30,170 nt of DNA from Kipferlia bialata (taxonomy: Eukaryota > Fornicata): positions 1 through 30,170 of the forward strand of contig BDIP01000088.1 in NCBI GenBank assembly GCA_003568945.1. The letters run 5' to 3'. The position numbers and the translations under genes were made by a program. A model generated the notes under the pieces. The model did no database searches. It had not been told where the DNA came from and worked only from the letters and a program-made list of their open reading frames with translations. Positions within the stretch are counted from its first letter, which is position 1; each line of letters starts with the position of its first letter. Positions 11,169-22,979 of the stretch are shown here, piece after piece.

Positions 11169-11687
11169 ATGCTAGCGAAGAGGGGCATACGCTCCTTCCA
11201 GCAATGGAATATGCGGAGTAACACTGTGTATATTGGCAGGTATGGGGACATCATATTGAAGCCGATATCCTATATGGAATCTGATCCACTTTTCCACATT
11301 CTCTCTGTGAAGCCCCCCCCCTCAACCCCAGAGACATGTCGAAGCACGTCCCAGGGGCTGTGGGGTCTAAGTGGGGAAACCCGTTCAGTGTAAAGGTATG
11401 CAGCATTTCGGTATATACGATGCCATACCATACACCAAATCCCCTTACCCGAGGAGTATGGTAGGGAGGGGTGCATTGCCAAGTACGAGGAGTATCTGAG
11501 GAGCAGGCCTGATCTGATGGCAGCACTACCAGGTACAACGGTATATCTCGTAGCTTCCACTACCACTCCCCCCCCTCACTCTGCAGAGCTAGACGGCATG
11601 GAGCTAGGCTGCTGGTGCCACCCCCAGGGGTGTCACGGGGATGTGCTGTGCAAGGTGTTGAAGGAGGTGAAGGAGCAGAAGAAATAG
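11169..11687 (+). CDS. DUF4326 family protein
   Basis: Exons 11169-11239, 11332-11395, 11454-11532 and 11587-11687 join in frame to 104 residues. The order of motifs is that of DUF4326: NTVYIGR near residue 20, then SKWGNPFSVK, a helix with YEEYLRSRPDLMAALPELDG, then the Cys/His cluster GCWCHPQGCHGDVL near the C-terminus, followed by a basic KEVKEQKK end. The family is small, widespread in bacteria, phages and some eukaryotes, and has no established biochemical role. The CWC..CH cluster suggests metal binding. The acceptor before the third exon (ACCCGAG at 11447-11453) is weak; starting that exon 3 bases later would remove one Glu. Transfer from a prokaryote in the past is plausible, but the gene now carries three normal introns. 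Confidence 0.85.
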
Positions 11688-11802
11688 GACTGTGAATAGA
11701 AGCGATATGTCAAGTATCAGACATTCAGAGGGGAAGACACTTGTAGCACAACAGAGATAGAAGTTGTACACACTTCTATTCTTACACCACTACACGAGTG
11801 TA
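11688..11802. other. Convergent intergenic spacer
   Basis: A short spacer between the stop codons of the DUF4326 gene (+) and the BPI/LBP-like gene (-). Nothing recognisable is present. Confidence 0.5.
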
Positions 11803-14631
11803 CTACCACCTCTGTTGGTACGCAGGAGACTGCGTATCAGGCACAGTGAGGAATACTGCTACGTATGTGTCCATGTATCGTACATGGGGGTCATATGGGA
11901 TGAATTGCCAGCACGGCACATAGGCCCCACCGTTCACCTGAGTGTGAGTCGGTGAAGAGTACATAATGGTGAACTATACCACACTAACCACTCACATGTA
12001 TAACGTCCGTGATATGGGGTGCCACAGCATATGCCATCAGGTATGCCCAGGAGGGGTATAGGGTATACTGCATGGGGTCGAATTGGCCAATGACACTATA
12101 TGTCAGGGTCACACTGTCCATCTTGTGGAAGCCAGCACGGAAGCCTGGGGGTGGGGGATATTGGTAACATATGGAGCCACTGCTGCATATGGATATGGGA
12201 TATGACAGGCGTCTACCACATACCTATATATACCTATATGTGGAGAGTGTGGGGCCGTTGTGTCGTAGAACACATCCTCTGCCAGTAGAACAGAGACTCG
12301 GAAGGAGGCCACCTAGGGTGTGAGTATCAGTACGAGGTAGATGACACATATGTAGGAGAGGTGTTGATATATATGATCCCCCACCTTCTCCCCAGTTGCC
12401 ACTGAGTCTCCCACATACATATCCACAGTGCCTGTAACGTTGGCCAGGAGGGCAGAGGGCAGGACCTGGGGGTGGGGGGCGGTACAGTGGTACATAAGGT
12501 CAAATACTATAGTAGCAATCCCTCAAAGAGGATACACACAACTGCGAAGCGGGTAACAACCCCGTACCTCCGTGACTGTCCCTATGTCATGGTCTATCTC
12601 TATCAACAGGGACACATACTCCTGACTGGGGGTGAGGGCAGACGATGTAGGTAATTGAAAGGATATGCTGACACCTAAGCTTGCATCTAACAACACATGG
12701 CTCCAAAAGTGAGATGGTAATAGACACAACTCCATCCTCCCACCTGTACCCATCCAATGGCACCCCCATGGCTGTTAGATACTCCACAGACAGATAGGGG
12801 AGAAGGTGGGGGTCCGTCACTGTAGAGGGGTTGACTTCACCCTGGGGGTCAGGGGAAGAGAGAGAGATCGGATTTGACACCATTTGTAGGTACATATGCA
12901 TACCTTCAGTGAGGCGTGGTTGGCTGTGTACATTGTGTCAAAGACTACACTGTCTATGAAGTACTGCAGATCATCGTCTGTCTGTAGGAGGGGCAGGGAC
13001 TCGGGTTTCCTTAATGTGAGAAGGAGTGTACTGACAAGCATACGTCTTCCACATACATCGTCAGAGGAGCCAGACAGTATTCTGGTTGTGTCTGTACCTT
13101 GGCAGTGGCACCCCCTCCTCCATCTGTCCCCAGTCCCACATACTACCACCCACGGTGAAGGCTCCCCCGTTCTCCTGCTGTTAGGGGGAGAAGAGGACAC
13201 CTATGTTACAACGACTTTGCAGAGTATGATACGATACTGGAAGAGTTACACTGAATAAGACTACACGTACTAGCACAGGAAGGTGTGGGTAGGACACCCT
13301 GAAGTCCTGGACAATACCGTAGGAGGGAGACTCATACCCACACCCATGTGCCGCCAGCATATCGTTAAGGGCCTGACCAGCCATCTCAAACAGAAGGGGG
13401 GCCAGCTCATCGTTGAAGAGATCCTGAGTGCATTAATGGGACATAGTGAGAGAGGTATACACAGTAGTGTAGAATAGCTTTATATAGCGTCCCCACCTGC
13501 AGGTCGTCCATGAGTGTGTTGAGGATATCCTGGAAGATGGCACCGGACCCAGTCAGCTGGATGTCTGGGGGTGAGGATGGGTGAGTAAGCATCAATAGGA
13601 GAGAGAGGCATGGGAGCCACCCACCTATATCATCCATGGTGAGGTTGAAGTCATGCAGGTCCACCTTGGGCAGACCGTTGGCAGTCTGGCCGGCTGGAGG
13701 GGTGAGAAGAGGGGGAGTATGCAAAGCATTAAGACCATAGCCTCAATACACTTGAGGAGTATTGTAACCATGTGTGTGTGGCATTGTATTAGATTATACG
13801 GGCACACTCACCGACGCGGAACCCCACATTGACACTACCCTCTATGAAGACTGTCCCTGACCCAGAGAGCTCTGTGAAGGGCCACTTAAGGTCCTGGTGT
13901 GGGGGATATGCAGTGACCACACAAGCAGAAGCCCAACTTGACGGCGTAACTCATAAGCACAGGGCTATAGAATGATATTGACATTATTACAATATCATTA
14001 TCACATCCAACTATATACTCCAACCCACCTTGATATCGTACTGGAATGCCATGGTTAAGTCTATCTTGTCTACAGTCAACCGGAGAACAGGGGGGTCTGG
14101 GTCAGAAGGGTCAACACATCCATTCAGTGAGAGATAGAGAGAGAAAGAGGGAGAGAGAGAGAGATGGCACTCACCGCACTCCATGTCACTCCTGGCCAGC
14201 ACGCTCTCTATGTACACATCGGTCAGACTCATATCGGACAGAGAGTAGGTGATGTCGGCAATGCCTGGGGCTGAGGAGAGGGTCAGAGGAGAGTCAGTCT
14301 TGGAGTGCACATCTATAGACCTACACCCACCTGGAATTGTCCCCTCCCCCGTGAGGTCTGGTATAGGCACCCCTGTGATGACAGTCTCGGCAAACCCAAT
14401 GTCGGCATTGAGCATCCTAGTCACGCTGGGGTTAGGGTCTGTACTATATATGTAGTACATACACACATGTGTGTCAGTAGCACCGATATGGTAGAGGGTA
14501 TACACACACACATACACATACCCCTCTTCCGTCATGCCTATGATCATGGCTGTGTCGGCCTCATAGGGTATGGGGCCTGAGGGGTAGGCAGAGCAGGCTG
14601 GGGTGAGGAGGGGGAGAGCTATTAAAAACAT
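11803..14631 (-). CDS. Secreted BPI/LBP-like lipid-binding protein
   Basis: The gene has many exons on the minus strand. It begins with the signal peptide MFLIALPLLTPACSA (cleavage likely before YPSGP) and ends in an exon 11937-11803 with ...DTQSPAYQQRW and a stop. After the signal peptide the order GVTRMLNADIGFAETVITGV, PIPDLTGEGTI, IADITYSLSDMSLTDVYIES follows the N-terminal domain of BPI/LBP/CETP proteins (family GVVTRITQKGLDYA, then PDxSG, then YSFYSM..). Further exons give LRLTVDKIDLTMAFQYDIK, DLKWPFTELSGSGTV, LPKVDLHDFNLTMDDI and IFQDILNTLMDDLQDLF, matching the barrel and the amphipathic helix that closes it. A second, weaker domain follows (VEYLTAMGVPLDGYRW, VSISFQLPTSSALTP). Expected role: extracellular or endomembrane binding of lipid or bacterial lipopolysaccharide. 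The exact residue count (roughly 500) was not fixed. A 44-nt poly-C tract (sense) lies 24 bases upstream of the ATG. Confidence 0.75.
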
Positions 14632-14654
14632 AGAGAGGTAACAGGAGAAGGGGT

Positions 14655-14698
<44 letters not shown>
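14655..14698 (-). repeat. Poly-C tract (sense strand) between APC10 fragment and BPI/LBP gene
   Basis: 44 uninterrupted G on the plus strand, poly-C for both flanking minus-strand genes. It lies directly where the APC10 reading runs out and just upstream of the BPI/LBP-like start. Confidence 0.95.
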
Positions 14699-14699
<1 letters not shown>

Positions 14700-14754
14700 T
14701 CTCAGAGAGATCGACTCCCGACCCATGCGGGTATAGACACAAGTGACTCCGTAC

Positions 14755-15260
14755 CACTGGGTTTGCCCCGTTCTAACCACAATCTCACAGGGACAGTAGC
14801 TGTCATCGATGGTGGGGTCGATGTACACACCAACTCTAACATGAGAACAGAGGCAAGAGGGAGGGGGGGAGGGGGGGGCAAAAGGCTAAGATAGCATTGC
14901 GTCTCCCATTGATAATCAGACGTTCTCACAGATCTCCATATACCCCAGTGAGAGGAGCATTCATATACACACTCATTCAGACAATCGCGATGAGACTCAC
15001 CTCTTGACAAGGTAATTCTGGTACAAAGTGGTGCTAATAGTGTGGGGGATATCTCCTGTCGTCAGTCATTGAGCTAATAGGGGTATCTGGGAGGGTATAC
15101 GAGATGGAGAATGATGTAGATAGACAGTGAGTTGCATACCCTCGCTCTGCCAGAATGTCTCCATGTCCCCGTCTACCACAGACGCTATACCATATGCCGG
15201 GCATGCACTGGTGGCACTCCAGCACCCATCCAGGGTCAGGTTGACTTCAGGCCGCTCCAT
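14755..15260 (-). CDS. APC10: Anaphase-promoting complex subunit 10 (APC10/DOC1), C-terminal part missing
   Basis: Three minus-strand exons join in frame: 15260-15140, 15055-15001 and 14835 to about 14755, giving about 85 residues. The product starts MERPEVNLTLDGCWSATSA, then GIASVVDGDMETFWQSEGDI, then STTLYQNYLVKRVGVYIDP, then DDSYCPCEIVVRTG. This matches the Doc domain of APC10 (WSLSSCKPGFGV..LRDGNLETYWQSDG..; IYADYKSDESYTPSKISVRVG). APC10 is a substrate-receptor subunit of the APC/C ubiquitin ligase that recognises degrons with the co-activator. The usual protein is about 185 residues. Here the second half of the Doc domain, including the region ending in RQIKIY, is not found between this exon and the poly-C tract at 14655-14698. 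Either the gene is truncated, an exon is lost in assembly at the tract, or the last exon is too divergent to see. The 3' boundary is uncertain. Confidence 0.75.
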
Positions 15261-15502
15261 AATAGCTCTACTATAAAGGAGTGCTGTGGGCCACAGCCTG
15301 TGGCCACTGATCGGTTTTTGGCAAATACTTGCCTGCACCCTTTGGAAACGTGCCACTTAAGGGGCCTTTTGCGGCACTGCCTCTTTAGCACTGGTGAGGT
15401 AACTGAAACTTGTCAGTCACTGAGAATAGGACTTGGCTGTAAGAGAGAGGTTGTGACCTTGAGTGTGAGGGAGAGAGAGAGTACAATTGGCTCCAGAGAC
15501 CC
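15261..15502. promoter_or_regulatory. Divergent intergenic region between APC10 and thioesterase starts
   Basis: 242 bases separate the two ATGs, which point away from each other, so the region presumably contains both promoters. I could not recognise a specific element. Confidence 0.4.
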
Positions 15503-15627
15503 ATGAGCCAGAAGAGCCAACGGAGTGTGTTTCCGATTGTACGTAGGTCCATGTGTATATCGCTATCATGGGTGGCCTCAGCTCAGTATGATAATGTGTG
15601 TGTACTGAGGGGTACTAACCGCCTTAC

Positions 15628-15676
<49 letters not shown>

Positions 15677-16954
15677 TTCTTCCTCCTCTCTCCCTCCCTT
15701 CCTTTCCTTCTCTCACCCCAGCCCATCCACTGCAACATGTTCAACACCACGCACGGAGGTATGGGCTACAATATATCACGTTCCACTGTCAGTGTACTAT
15801 ATATCAGGATTATCTCAGTTTCGTACCTGCCCCCACCCCTAGTACCACCCACTGTGCTCTCCTTATCCCAAGATACTTGCTATTATGTATATGTATCTGT
15901 ATCCCACCCCAGGCCAGCTGCTGAGGCTGATGGACGAGGCCGGTGGTCTGGCATCCCAGAGGGTCTGCAACTCAAGGTGTGACATGCATGCATATCTGTC
16001 ATCACTCATAGCTTACTACTATACTCTCAGCATACTGGCCCTTCATACCAATACAGTACACGCAGCCTCCCCCTCACCCCTCTGACCCTCCGCACCAATC
16101 CAAACCCTCTCTCCCTCACCCCCCAGGGTTATGACCGTTGGCACCCACAACGTGTCGTTCCTCAGGCCTGCCCTCCTCGGGTACTGTCTGGCAGTCAAGG
16201 CCACACCAGGTGGGTGTATATCAATATGTACATTCCCCCCTGGTCTGATATATATTAATACACTATTAGTATTCATTAGCATTGTTAGTATTCATGCCCG
16301 ATGCTGTGTCTGACCCCCAGTGACTGTGTCCTCTGGTGCTGTGTGGGTGCATGTTGATGTCCATGCCACAGAGCATCTGGAGGAGGGGGAGGGGGGACAG
16401 ACACCCACACACATCATCGAGGGGTGGTTTGTGTACCTGCCCGTCAATGTGGAGAGAGACCCAGAGACAAGTGAGTGCCGTGTGGTATATTCAATGAGTA
16501 TGTGTAGTCATATAGTGGTATACATAATATGTCTTACCCGCAGACGCTCTCTGTGCCAATGGGAGGTCCCACACTGCCCGTAAGGTCACTCTGGTGGTGT
16601 CAAAGGTGGGTTAAGTATGGGGATATATACTTCAACCTGTGTCGTACTATCAGCCAAGGTTGAAACATATGCCACTTCTCCCCCCTGACCCCCAGGCTGA
16701 CACTGATATGGTGGCAGAGGGAGAGGCCTCAGAGACACAGGCCCAGGTGGAGCGGTATACCAGGTACGGCTGTCATATGTCTTTATTATCTAGCGTGTCA
16801 ATCAATATACGTCTTTCTATGTAATAATTAATGTATTACGACCGCGTGTCAGTATCACCATTGATTGGACACTAACTAACCCCCCAGACTGCAGAAGGAG
16901 GCCTCTGCCCTCATATCCAGCATGAAGGCAATAAGGGAGATGAGGAAGGAGTGA
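15503..16954 (+). CDS. Hotdog-fold acyl-CoA thioesterase
   Basis: Eight exons join in frame: 15503-15538, 15722-15758, 15913-15976, 16127-16209, 16321-16470, 16544-16605, 16696-16763 and 16888-16954 (188 residues). Residues about 15-40 read HCNMFNTTHGGQLLRLMDEA then GGLASQRVC, the family pattern N..G..fGG.ll.wmDe.agiaA.r. Then come VMTVGTHNVSFLRPALLGYC and a strand pair SSGAVWVHVDVHA...GWFVYLPVN, as in ACOT-type single-hotdog enzymes. These hydrolyse acyl-CoA to free acid and CoA. The C-terminal 45 residues are a charged helix (ETQAQVERYTRLQKEASALI, ending MRKE). The 12-residue first exon is supported by phase and donor GTACGT, not by similarity. Intron 1 holds a 48-nt poly-C tract followed by 45 nt of mostly pyrimidine up to the acceptor. 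Confidence 0.83.
15629..15676 (+). repeat. Poly-C tract in thioesterase intron 1
   Basis: 48 uninterrupted C in the sense direction, continued by a C/T-rich stretch to the acceptor at 15720-15721. It is one of four long C tracts in the window. Confidence 0.95.
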
Positions 16955-17125
16955 GGGGTGGAGGTGGATTGGTCCACTTACATGAATTAATTGAGAATAG
17001 ACTCAATATAACATAGTATTTGTGCCGAGATGATCACTATTGCAGCAACTCAGTCAGTCACTCTCAACCAAACACTACATCACTCATTTACTCGGGAGTC
17101 ACCTCACGAGACTTTGGGGATATAC
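16955..17125. other. Convergent intergenic spacer
   Basis: Spacer between the stop codons of the thioesterase (+) and the first phosphodiesterase-like gene (-). No feature was recognised. Confidence 0.5.
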
Positions 17126-20100
17126 CTAATCGGGACAAGAAGACTTGTATAGAGTCTCCCACATGTCCCTATTGGCAATGGCCTGATTTATGAGAAGGAA
17201 TATGCGGTGTATTGTAATGAATATGGAGCTCCAACGACAGTTAGGTTACCTGCTTTAGAAGCGGTAGCATCACTGCTGCAAGACACTCAATCTTGTCTCT
17301 CAGGGACAAACGCCGAACAGAGGCTGGTGTTAAGTGTTGGTTGAGTAATTATGCTATACTACTAACCACATGATTTTGTATTCTGTCCTCACCGAGATAG
17401 GGGATCACTGTATCCCTAGAGAACTCCAGCTGGCACGTGTACATAATGATCTTGGGATCAACCAGGGTCTTGCGTCTGAGGGGCACTATCAACCCTGCTT
17501 TAGCCTCCACCACCCCACTACCTAGCGACTGTCTAGTTCTATCCCTAGCAAACCTATGGGCTACATTCCATGGTCGAGCTGTATTGCATGTTGGTGAGAA
17601 AACACAGAGCTAATGGACCATACTTCCAGAGACTATGAAACACATGTATTCTCCCATACCTATTGTAGCCACCGCCGCTATAACCTTCCCCAGCAGTAGC
17701 TGGCCCTTGCTATCCACTGACTCAGGGTGGTGGAGTGATCTCAACAACTCATGTGTGTCACCTGCTGGGCCTGCACCTGGCACACGCTCACACACACAAC
17801 TGCCTCTGACTATATATCTCAGGCTGTCAATCGAAGGAACATTGGTCGACCTCACGATGTCCTGTAGATAGGGTTCAGTCCATAACGGCAGCTTACGTAG
17901 CAGCCCAAAGTGCCTTAGGAGAGAGAGCATCACACTCGAGGCCTAGTGTTAGACTGTATATCATATACGGCGTATATAGAGTAAGGCTTAGATCCCATCC
18001 GCACCTGATTCTCATACGGGGCCTCTGATCCATGCAGTGACGCTAGTGGGTGCATTGTGTTGGCAATGTAGTCTCTGGAGAACCCTGCTCGATCAATGTT
18101 GCGGCTGACGACTGCTAGTAAGAGCAGGAAGCGACAGGTAGGGGTCATGAGAGCAGCTGTGTGGGGCTGGGTGTGGAAGCGGGATGACGCTTCCACTGCT
18201 ATCTGCAGCATATCTAGAGTGTGTACCCAGTTGGTGAAGGGGCAGTGGTGGGATAGAGACCGCACATAGAGGAGGTACTCCGCTACGTCCTTGGGGGTCA
18301 GATCAGGGGTCTTGCCTATACGTGGATTGTTGTAACAGAGTATAGCTTTCATATGAATGATCTTGTAAATTCTCATACCTTTAATGTACACTGTGTCAAG
18401 ACGTGGTACTTGTGCACCACAAACACGTAGAGGAATAGGTAAATGAAGGAACCAGCTCCAACAGACTCTTCAAAGGAGTGGGCGTCGAACTCGATGGAAG
18501 TCATTGCTCTAGCATTAGGGGGGAAGATAGAGAAACAGAGTTAGTCGCAGTCTGCGACTCACAGATGCTATCGTACGAGGTTCATTGTGGAGCCAGTATA
18601 CGACATACCTTGCGAGCTGTTTGTGTGTCGACTCAGTCGCCATCAGGCGATTAAACCGCGATAGTATAGCATCACACTGAGTGTAAGAGGGTAGACGGGA
18701 CGCCACAAAAGGCTACATATACTTGCTTGAGTATTGAATGGTGCATCGGCAATGTGTAGGCTACGCCAGACTAATGAATGTGTGGCACGTACCTCAACAC
18801 ACAGATGCGAGTATGAGTGTGTCAGGCAAAGCCGAGTTGTAACGTCTAGGGGAAGTGTAAGGCTGACTTGAAGCTGTGGGATACCCAACATGAAGGACTC
18901 CACCAAGCTGATGTCAGCGGTCTTCAATCAAAGTTGGGTATTACTCCAATCAGTATGGTATCGAGTCTGAAACTCCACCTCAGTGTCCATGAGTGTGACA
19001 GTGATTTTGAATATGACACACACTACAGTTGACTACCTAGTTCCTGTATCATGGTCTAACCCGGGTTGCACTGGGGGTTCACGATATCTGTAGCAATGAG
19101 TAGGCCAACAGTCACTTGGACACCGACCACTAGGGGGAGACGATCCACCAACAGACTGGTCCAGTTTACATCTGGATGAGTAGTGTTGGTACATTAAGTG
19201 TGTCGAATGCAGAATACAGGATACACTACCTGAGGGATAGAAGGTCTACTGCAGAACAAAAGACCCCCCTCCACTCCTGTCTGGTGTTTGTCTCTGCCCT
19301 TGGCTTCACATGGGGTACAAGGGGTCTAGAAGGGTGAGATGCGTAGGTGCCTAGTAAATCATGAGAGTGCCCCACACTTACCCAGCGCTAGGAAACGGAC
19401 CGCCGGGTCGGTCACATAGTATCTCATTGTATCCGCCGAACAGAACGCATTCAGTGTCTATCCAGCGAACAGGGTATCCAATTGCACGGACCAGCAGGTA
19501 CCTGAGGTTAGGAATGAATCGGCAGTTGGTGCACTGCAAACTTAGTATTTTGCTTGTTTGGATACGCATACCTTGATGCTTCCCCTCTAAAGCGTACCCA
19601 TGACCGAAACTGGACTTGGTATGGAACTCCGTCTATGAGGCAGCGTTCCAATGCAGCTACACACAGCTCCGCGTCACTGGCCTCAATGGTGCCAAAGCAT
19701 GCATCTTGAATCACTTGCTCACATCTCTCGTCAGAAAGACCCATCATACGAATCCACTCCGTAGATAGCCGAACCTAAGGGTCAGAGTATGAATGAAAAG
19801 TAGCTGTATGTGTCGTAGTGTTAACATGCAACCGATGTAATCACAGGTGGAGAGACACATACCTGCTTGGTAGCAGGGTTGATCAACCATCCCCCTACAT
19901 AACACTATGGCTTGGCCCGAACAGACAGAAGCTCTCTCATCATGCGTGGATTCCACACTACTTGAGGGGATGCTTTTACGCTTCCCTCAGTGGCGATGGG
20001 TGAGTTGACAGATGGGGTCTCTTTGGTGGAATGAGTGTCCAGTAGCGATCCTGAGTCACAGAGTCCAGAGGCAAAGGAGTTCTCAATGGAAGACGGTATG

Positions 20101-22515
20101 TACATATTCCGAAGACCTGTCGTTAGAGTGATCACAATCAATATAACAGTAATGCGTAACTAGGCACTCTCACTCGTCTTCAGACTTACTGGGTACCTGA
20201 TGGTTTAGATGCATAGGGTCCAGTCACAGGGGAACAGCCAATTGATGATGATGAGAGCGCCTCGGAGCACTGGTCAGCACAGTCCAGAAAGCGCATCGAG
20301 ATGTGTTCTGCTTCACTGCGATGTTAGCGTGTCACCCAATAAAGGGAACAACAATGACAATTGTTCGTTAATATATATCCAACCTGTCATGACACAACCC
20401 GAGACCGAGTGGGAAGTCCTCAAATGGGTCTGAGGATGTTGAAGACGAGTCTAGATGACTATTAGGGGAAGGTGTGTAGTTCAATCCCTCGTCGATGTTC
20501 ACACCGCGCTCTCCTCTGTGTGAGGTTGACCAACAGAACTATAGCAAGTAGTAAATAGCAGAGCTGTTATGGGAACAACAGTTACCTGGCATATGCTTTC
20601 TCAGCGGCTGACATGTAGAGTTGACTCGACACTATGCTACGTGTCAGCTGGCGAAGAGACCTAGTTGTCTCTATCACTGCTGGGTCACAGCAGAGCTCCT
20701 GAGAGTTTGTAGATCAGAAATGTAGTCATAGGAGTATCCATACCTTGCCACTTATACACGGTGGGATACACTATAGCTACACAGAGTATATCTAACCTTC
20801 ATCACAAGAGACAGTTCATCTGCCGGCGTGGTCACATCAAATGGCCCTAAGTTGCCTGACTGTTCTCGGGACAGAAGCAAAGGATTCATAGGAGACACGA
20901 CGTCAATCAATACCCTGCTAACTCTACTTGTAAGATAATTGAGAAAACACACTACTGTGTTTCACATGTATGTAGGGTGATTACTATGGTGTGTCACCTG
21001 TACAGGTAGCTGCTCGCGACTATGCCGTTAGGACTAGGAAAGAGCCTGGTCAAGAACCGCAGCACAGCTAGATAGATCAGATGCACAACTGATATGCGAC
21101 ACACTAGGGTACGTCTCAGATCCTCTTGTGTACACGTCTCCGCGAATCGATGAGTAAAGTCTGTGTCCTGCAGAAGGGATAGGGAGAACCTCCTCATAAA
21201 TGTCTCTCTCCCAGCTGGCGGTTACGTGAGGTGTGCTGTTAGAGATATATCTGTATACTTATACACACTGCCTTCTTACCTAAGTCGAGTGACGTGGGTG
21301 ACGGTACCGTGAGTATACCCCTACCCATTAGTCTGTAGATGTAGTAAGAGAAGGTGGAATGATCAATATCCTAGTGTCACACTAGGCTAGTGTGACAATG
21401 AGTCCGAACAGCCGATATGTTCCAGTCTCGTGTCTCACATACCGGGACGTTCTCCAATCAGGTGACATCTGCGTTAGTCTTGGTTGTATGGAAGACAATG
21501 TGTATCAGTTGTCTTCTGTGGCTAGTAGCTACAAACCTTAGGGATCGAAGCACAAGCAACGTCACATATTCCTTTGAGAATGGTAGGATACTCTGGATGT
21601 GTTCGGTATTCCTGGGCTCTCGTCGTTAGGTACACTCTGATAAGGTAGCTAGACAGAAATTGTAGCATTAGAAGTCAGGGGCTACACTATGCATACCTGA
21701 TGTAGTGGTGCACTGCCGCAGCCATCTTGCTGGAATGGTCCTGGATGGACTTGAGGTCTCCCCTATAAGGGGCACAGGTCTGTGCGACAGAGAGAGCTAG
21801 AACAGGCTCATAGACGAAGACAGGGGGGCACATTACAGAGAGGGCGTCGAGTAGGTAGATGAAGGACATTGTGTGTGAGCAACTACTAGGGCTCTGACAC
21901 GATGACACTATGAGGCTAGACATAACAACATTGGTCCCAATGATTATCCACGTGACTAATGCTGTACTGGTACGATGCAAGAGACCCAGTAGACCGAAAC
22001 ATACTCTGACGTTATCAGGTGGTACTATCTTTTAATGTACACGCCAAGAAACTAGGATAGAGGAGAGTAAGTTACCTTGGTCCTCTTCTTGCATACGATA
22101 GCCAGTCGGGTGCAGCCAGTATGATTAAGCCAACAACACAGTCTGGAACCATTGATAGCACAACAACAGCACCACATGTCGCAACTGATAGGTACCCAAG
22201 GCTGGCCAGAATGATACCAATGCATCCCAGCAGGTGGGCCAGGTGACTGACCCGCAGAATACTAGTGACGGTGGAGAAGAAACGCATGTCTGTAATGTAC
22301 ATCTTGACGGAGAATAGGATCACTGACATCAGAGGCATTGCTAGAACACAGTATCACTATAGAACTACAAGCAAACCTGCGTGCTGTGACTGTTGGAGCA
22401 TGAGCATGCCCATCCGATCTAACAGGTGGGTAGAGGAGGCGTAGTGTGGCAGTGCCAGCACTGCACAGACAACAAACACCCACAGATGTACGTTGGCCAG
22501 GTTGTTCCACCTCAT
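17126..22515 (-). CDS. Membrane protein with PAS-like region and degenerate cyclic-nucleotide phosphodiesterase domain (copy A)
   Basis: The gene has many exons on the minus strand. The start ATG (22515, MRWNNLANVHLWVFVVCAVL) aligns exactly with that of copy B. The N-terminal third has several hydrophobic segments (exons 22515-22377, 22340-22076, 22005-21697) and is membrane-embedded. The middle has a PAS/PAC-like stretch: SDERCEQVIQDACFG, VQFRSWVRFRGEASR, AIGYPVRWIDTECVLFGGYN. The C-terminus follows class I PDE catalytic domains: FDAHSFEES, CPFTNWVHTLDMLQI, RFLLLLAVVSRNIDRAGFSR, HPLASLHGSEAPYEN, and the last exon AIANRDMWETLYKSSCPD. Compared with the family (YHNxxHAxDV; HDxDHxGxxN), the first His is Thr, the HD pair is RN and the following His is Arg; the late metal Asp is also not seen. 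Catalysis is therefore unlikely. Inference: a membrane signalling scaffold or ligand sensor. Estimated length is about 1,000 residues; some middle exons were not fixed. Confidence 0.72.
21443..21468 (-). other. 26-nt microexon of copy A
   Basis: Bounded by acceptor ACGCAG and donor GTATGT, encoding MSPDWRTS plus two bases. Copy B has a microexon of the same length and phase at 27442-27467 (MTPARKTA), which supports both. Confidence 0.65.
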
Positions 22516-22979
22516 CTTGGGTGAGGGCTTGGTTTAGACTGTCAGTTTCTATTGCGGAATGAAGTCTCACTCCACTCTGTGTAAGGGACACCTTTACGGA
22601 GGGGTGTTTGGGAGAATTGACACTCAAGGCATCGTAGTGTATCATTTCTTCGAAGGCTTCAACTGACACCAGTAAACCGATCTTTTTGAACACTGAGGAG
22701 ACGTTAGGGTCTACAGTATACAAACCTATATGGAGTCTTCTCTCCACTACATTGGAGAATTGTAGAGCATCAGAACGTTAAGAGAAAGTCTGGGATGATG
22801 ATACCAATCAACCTGGTTGCAAGCGAATATGAAAGCAGCCTAGTGCAAACACAAGCACCTGGAACACGAATTATTTCGCATGCGCAATGACTTGTTAAGT
22901 GACAAAGCAATGACAAGACAAACGACTTCATTAGCAGGATATACAAGTAAATACGGTGGAAGGTCATTTCGGTGGTACT
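22516..22979. other. Intergenic region between tandem paralogues
   Basis: 464 bases between the stop of copy B and the ATG of copy A. An open minus-strand frame (containing MIHYDALSVNSPKHPSVKV) runs into copy A, but has no counterpart upstream of copy B, so I treat it as leader or non-coding sequence. The copy A promoter should lie here. Confidence 0.45.

Noticed and set aside
14011-14757. Long minus-strand frame with a polyproline stretch
   Set aside because: It joins exons, introns and the poly-C tract in one frame by chance. Only segments bounded by splice signals fit the BPI/LBP-like gene.
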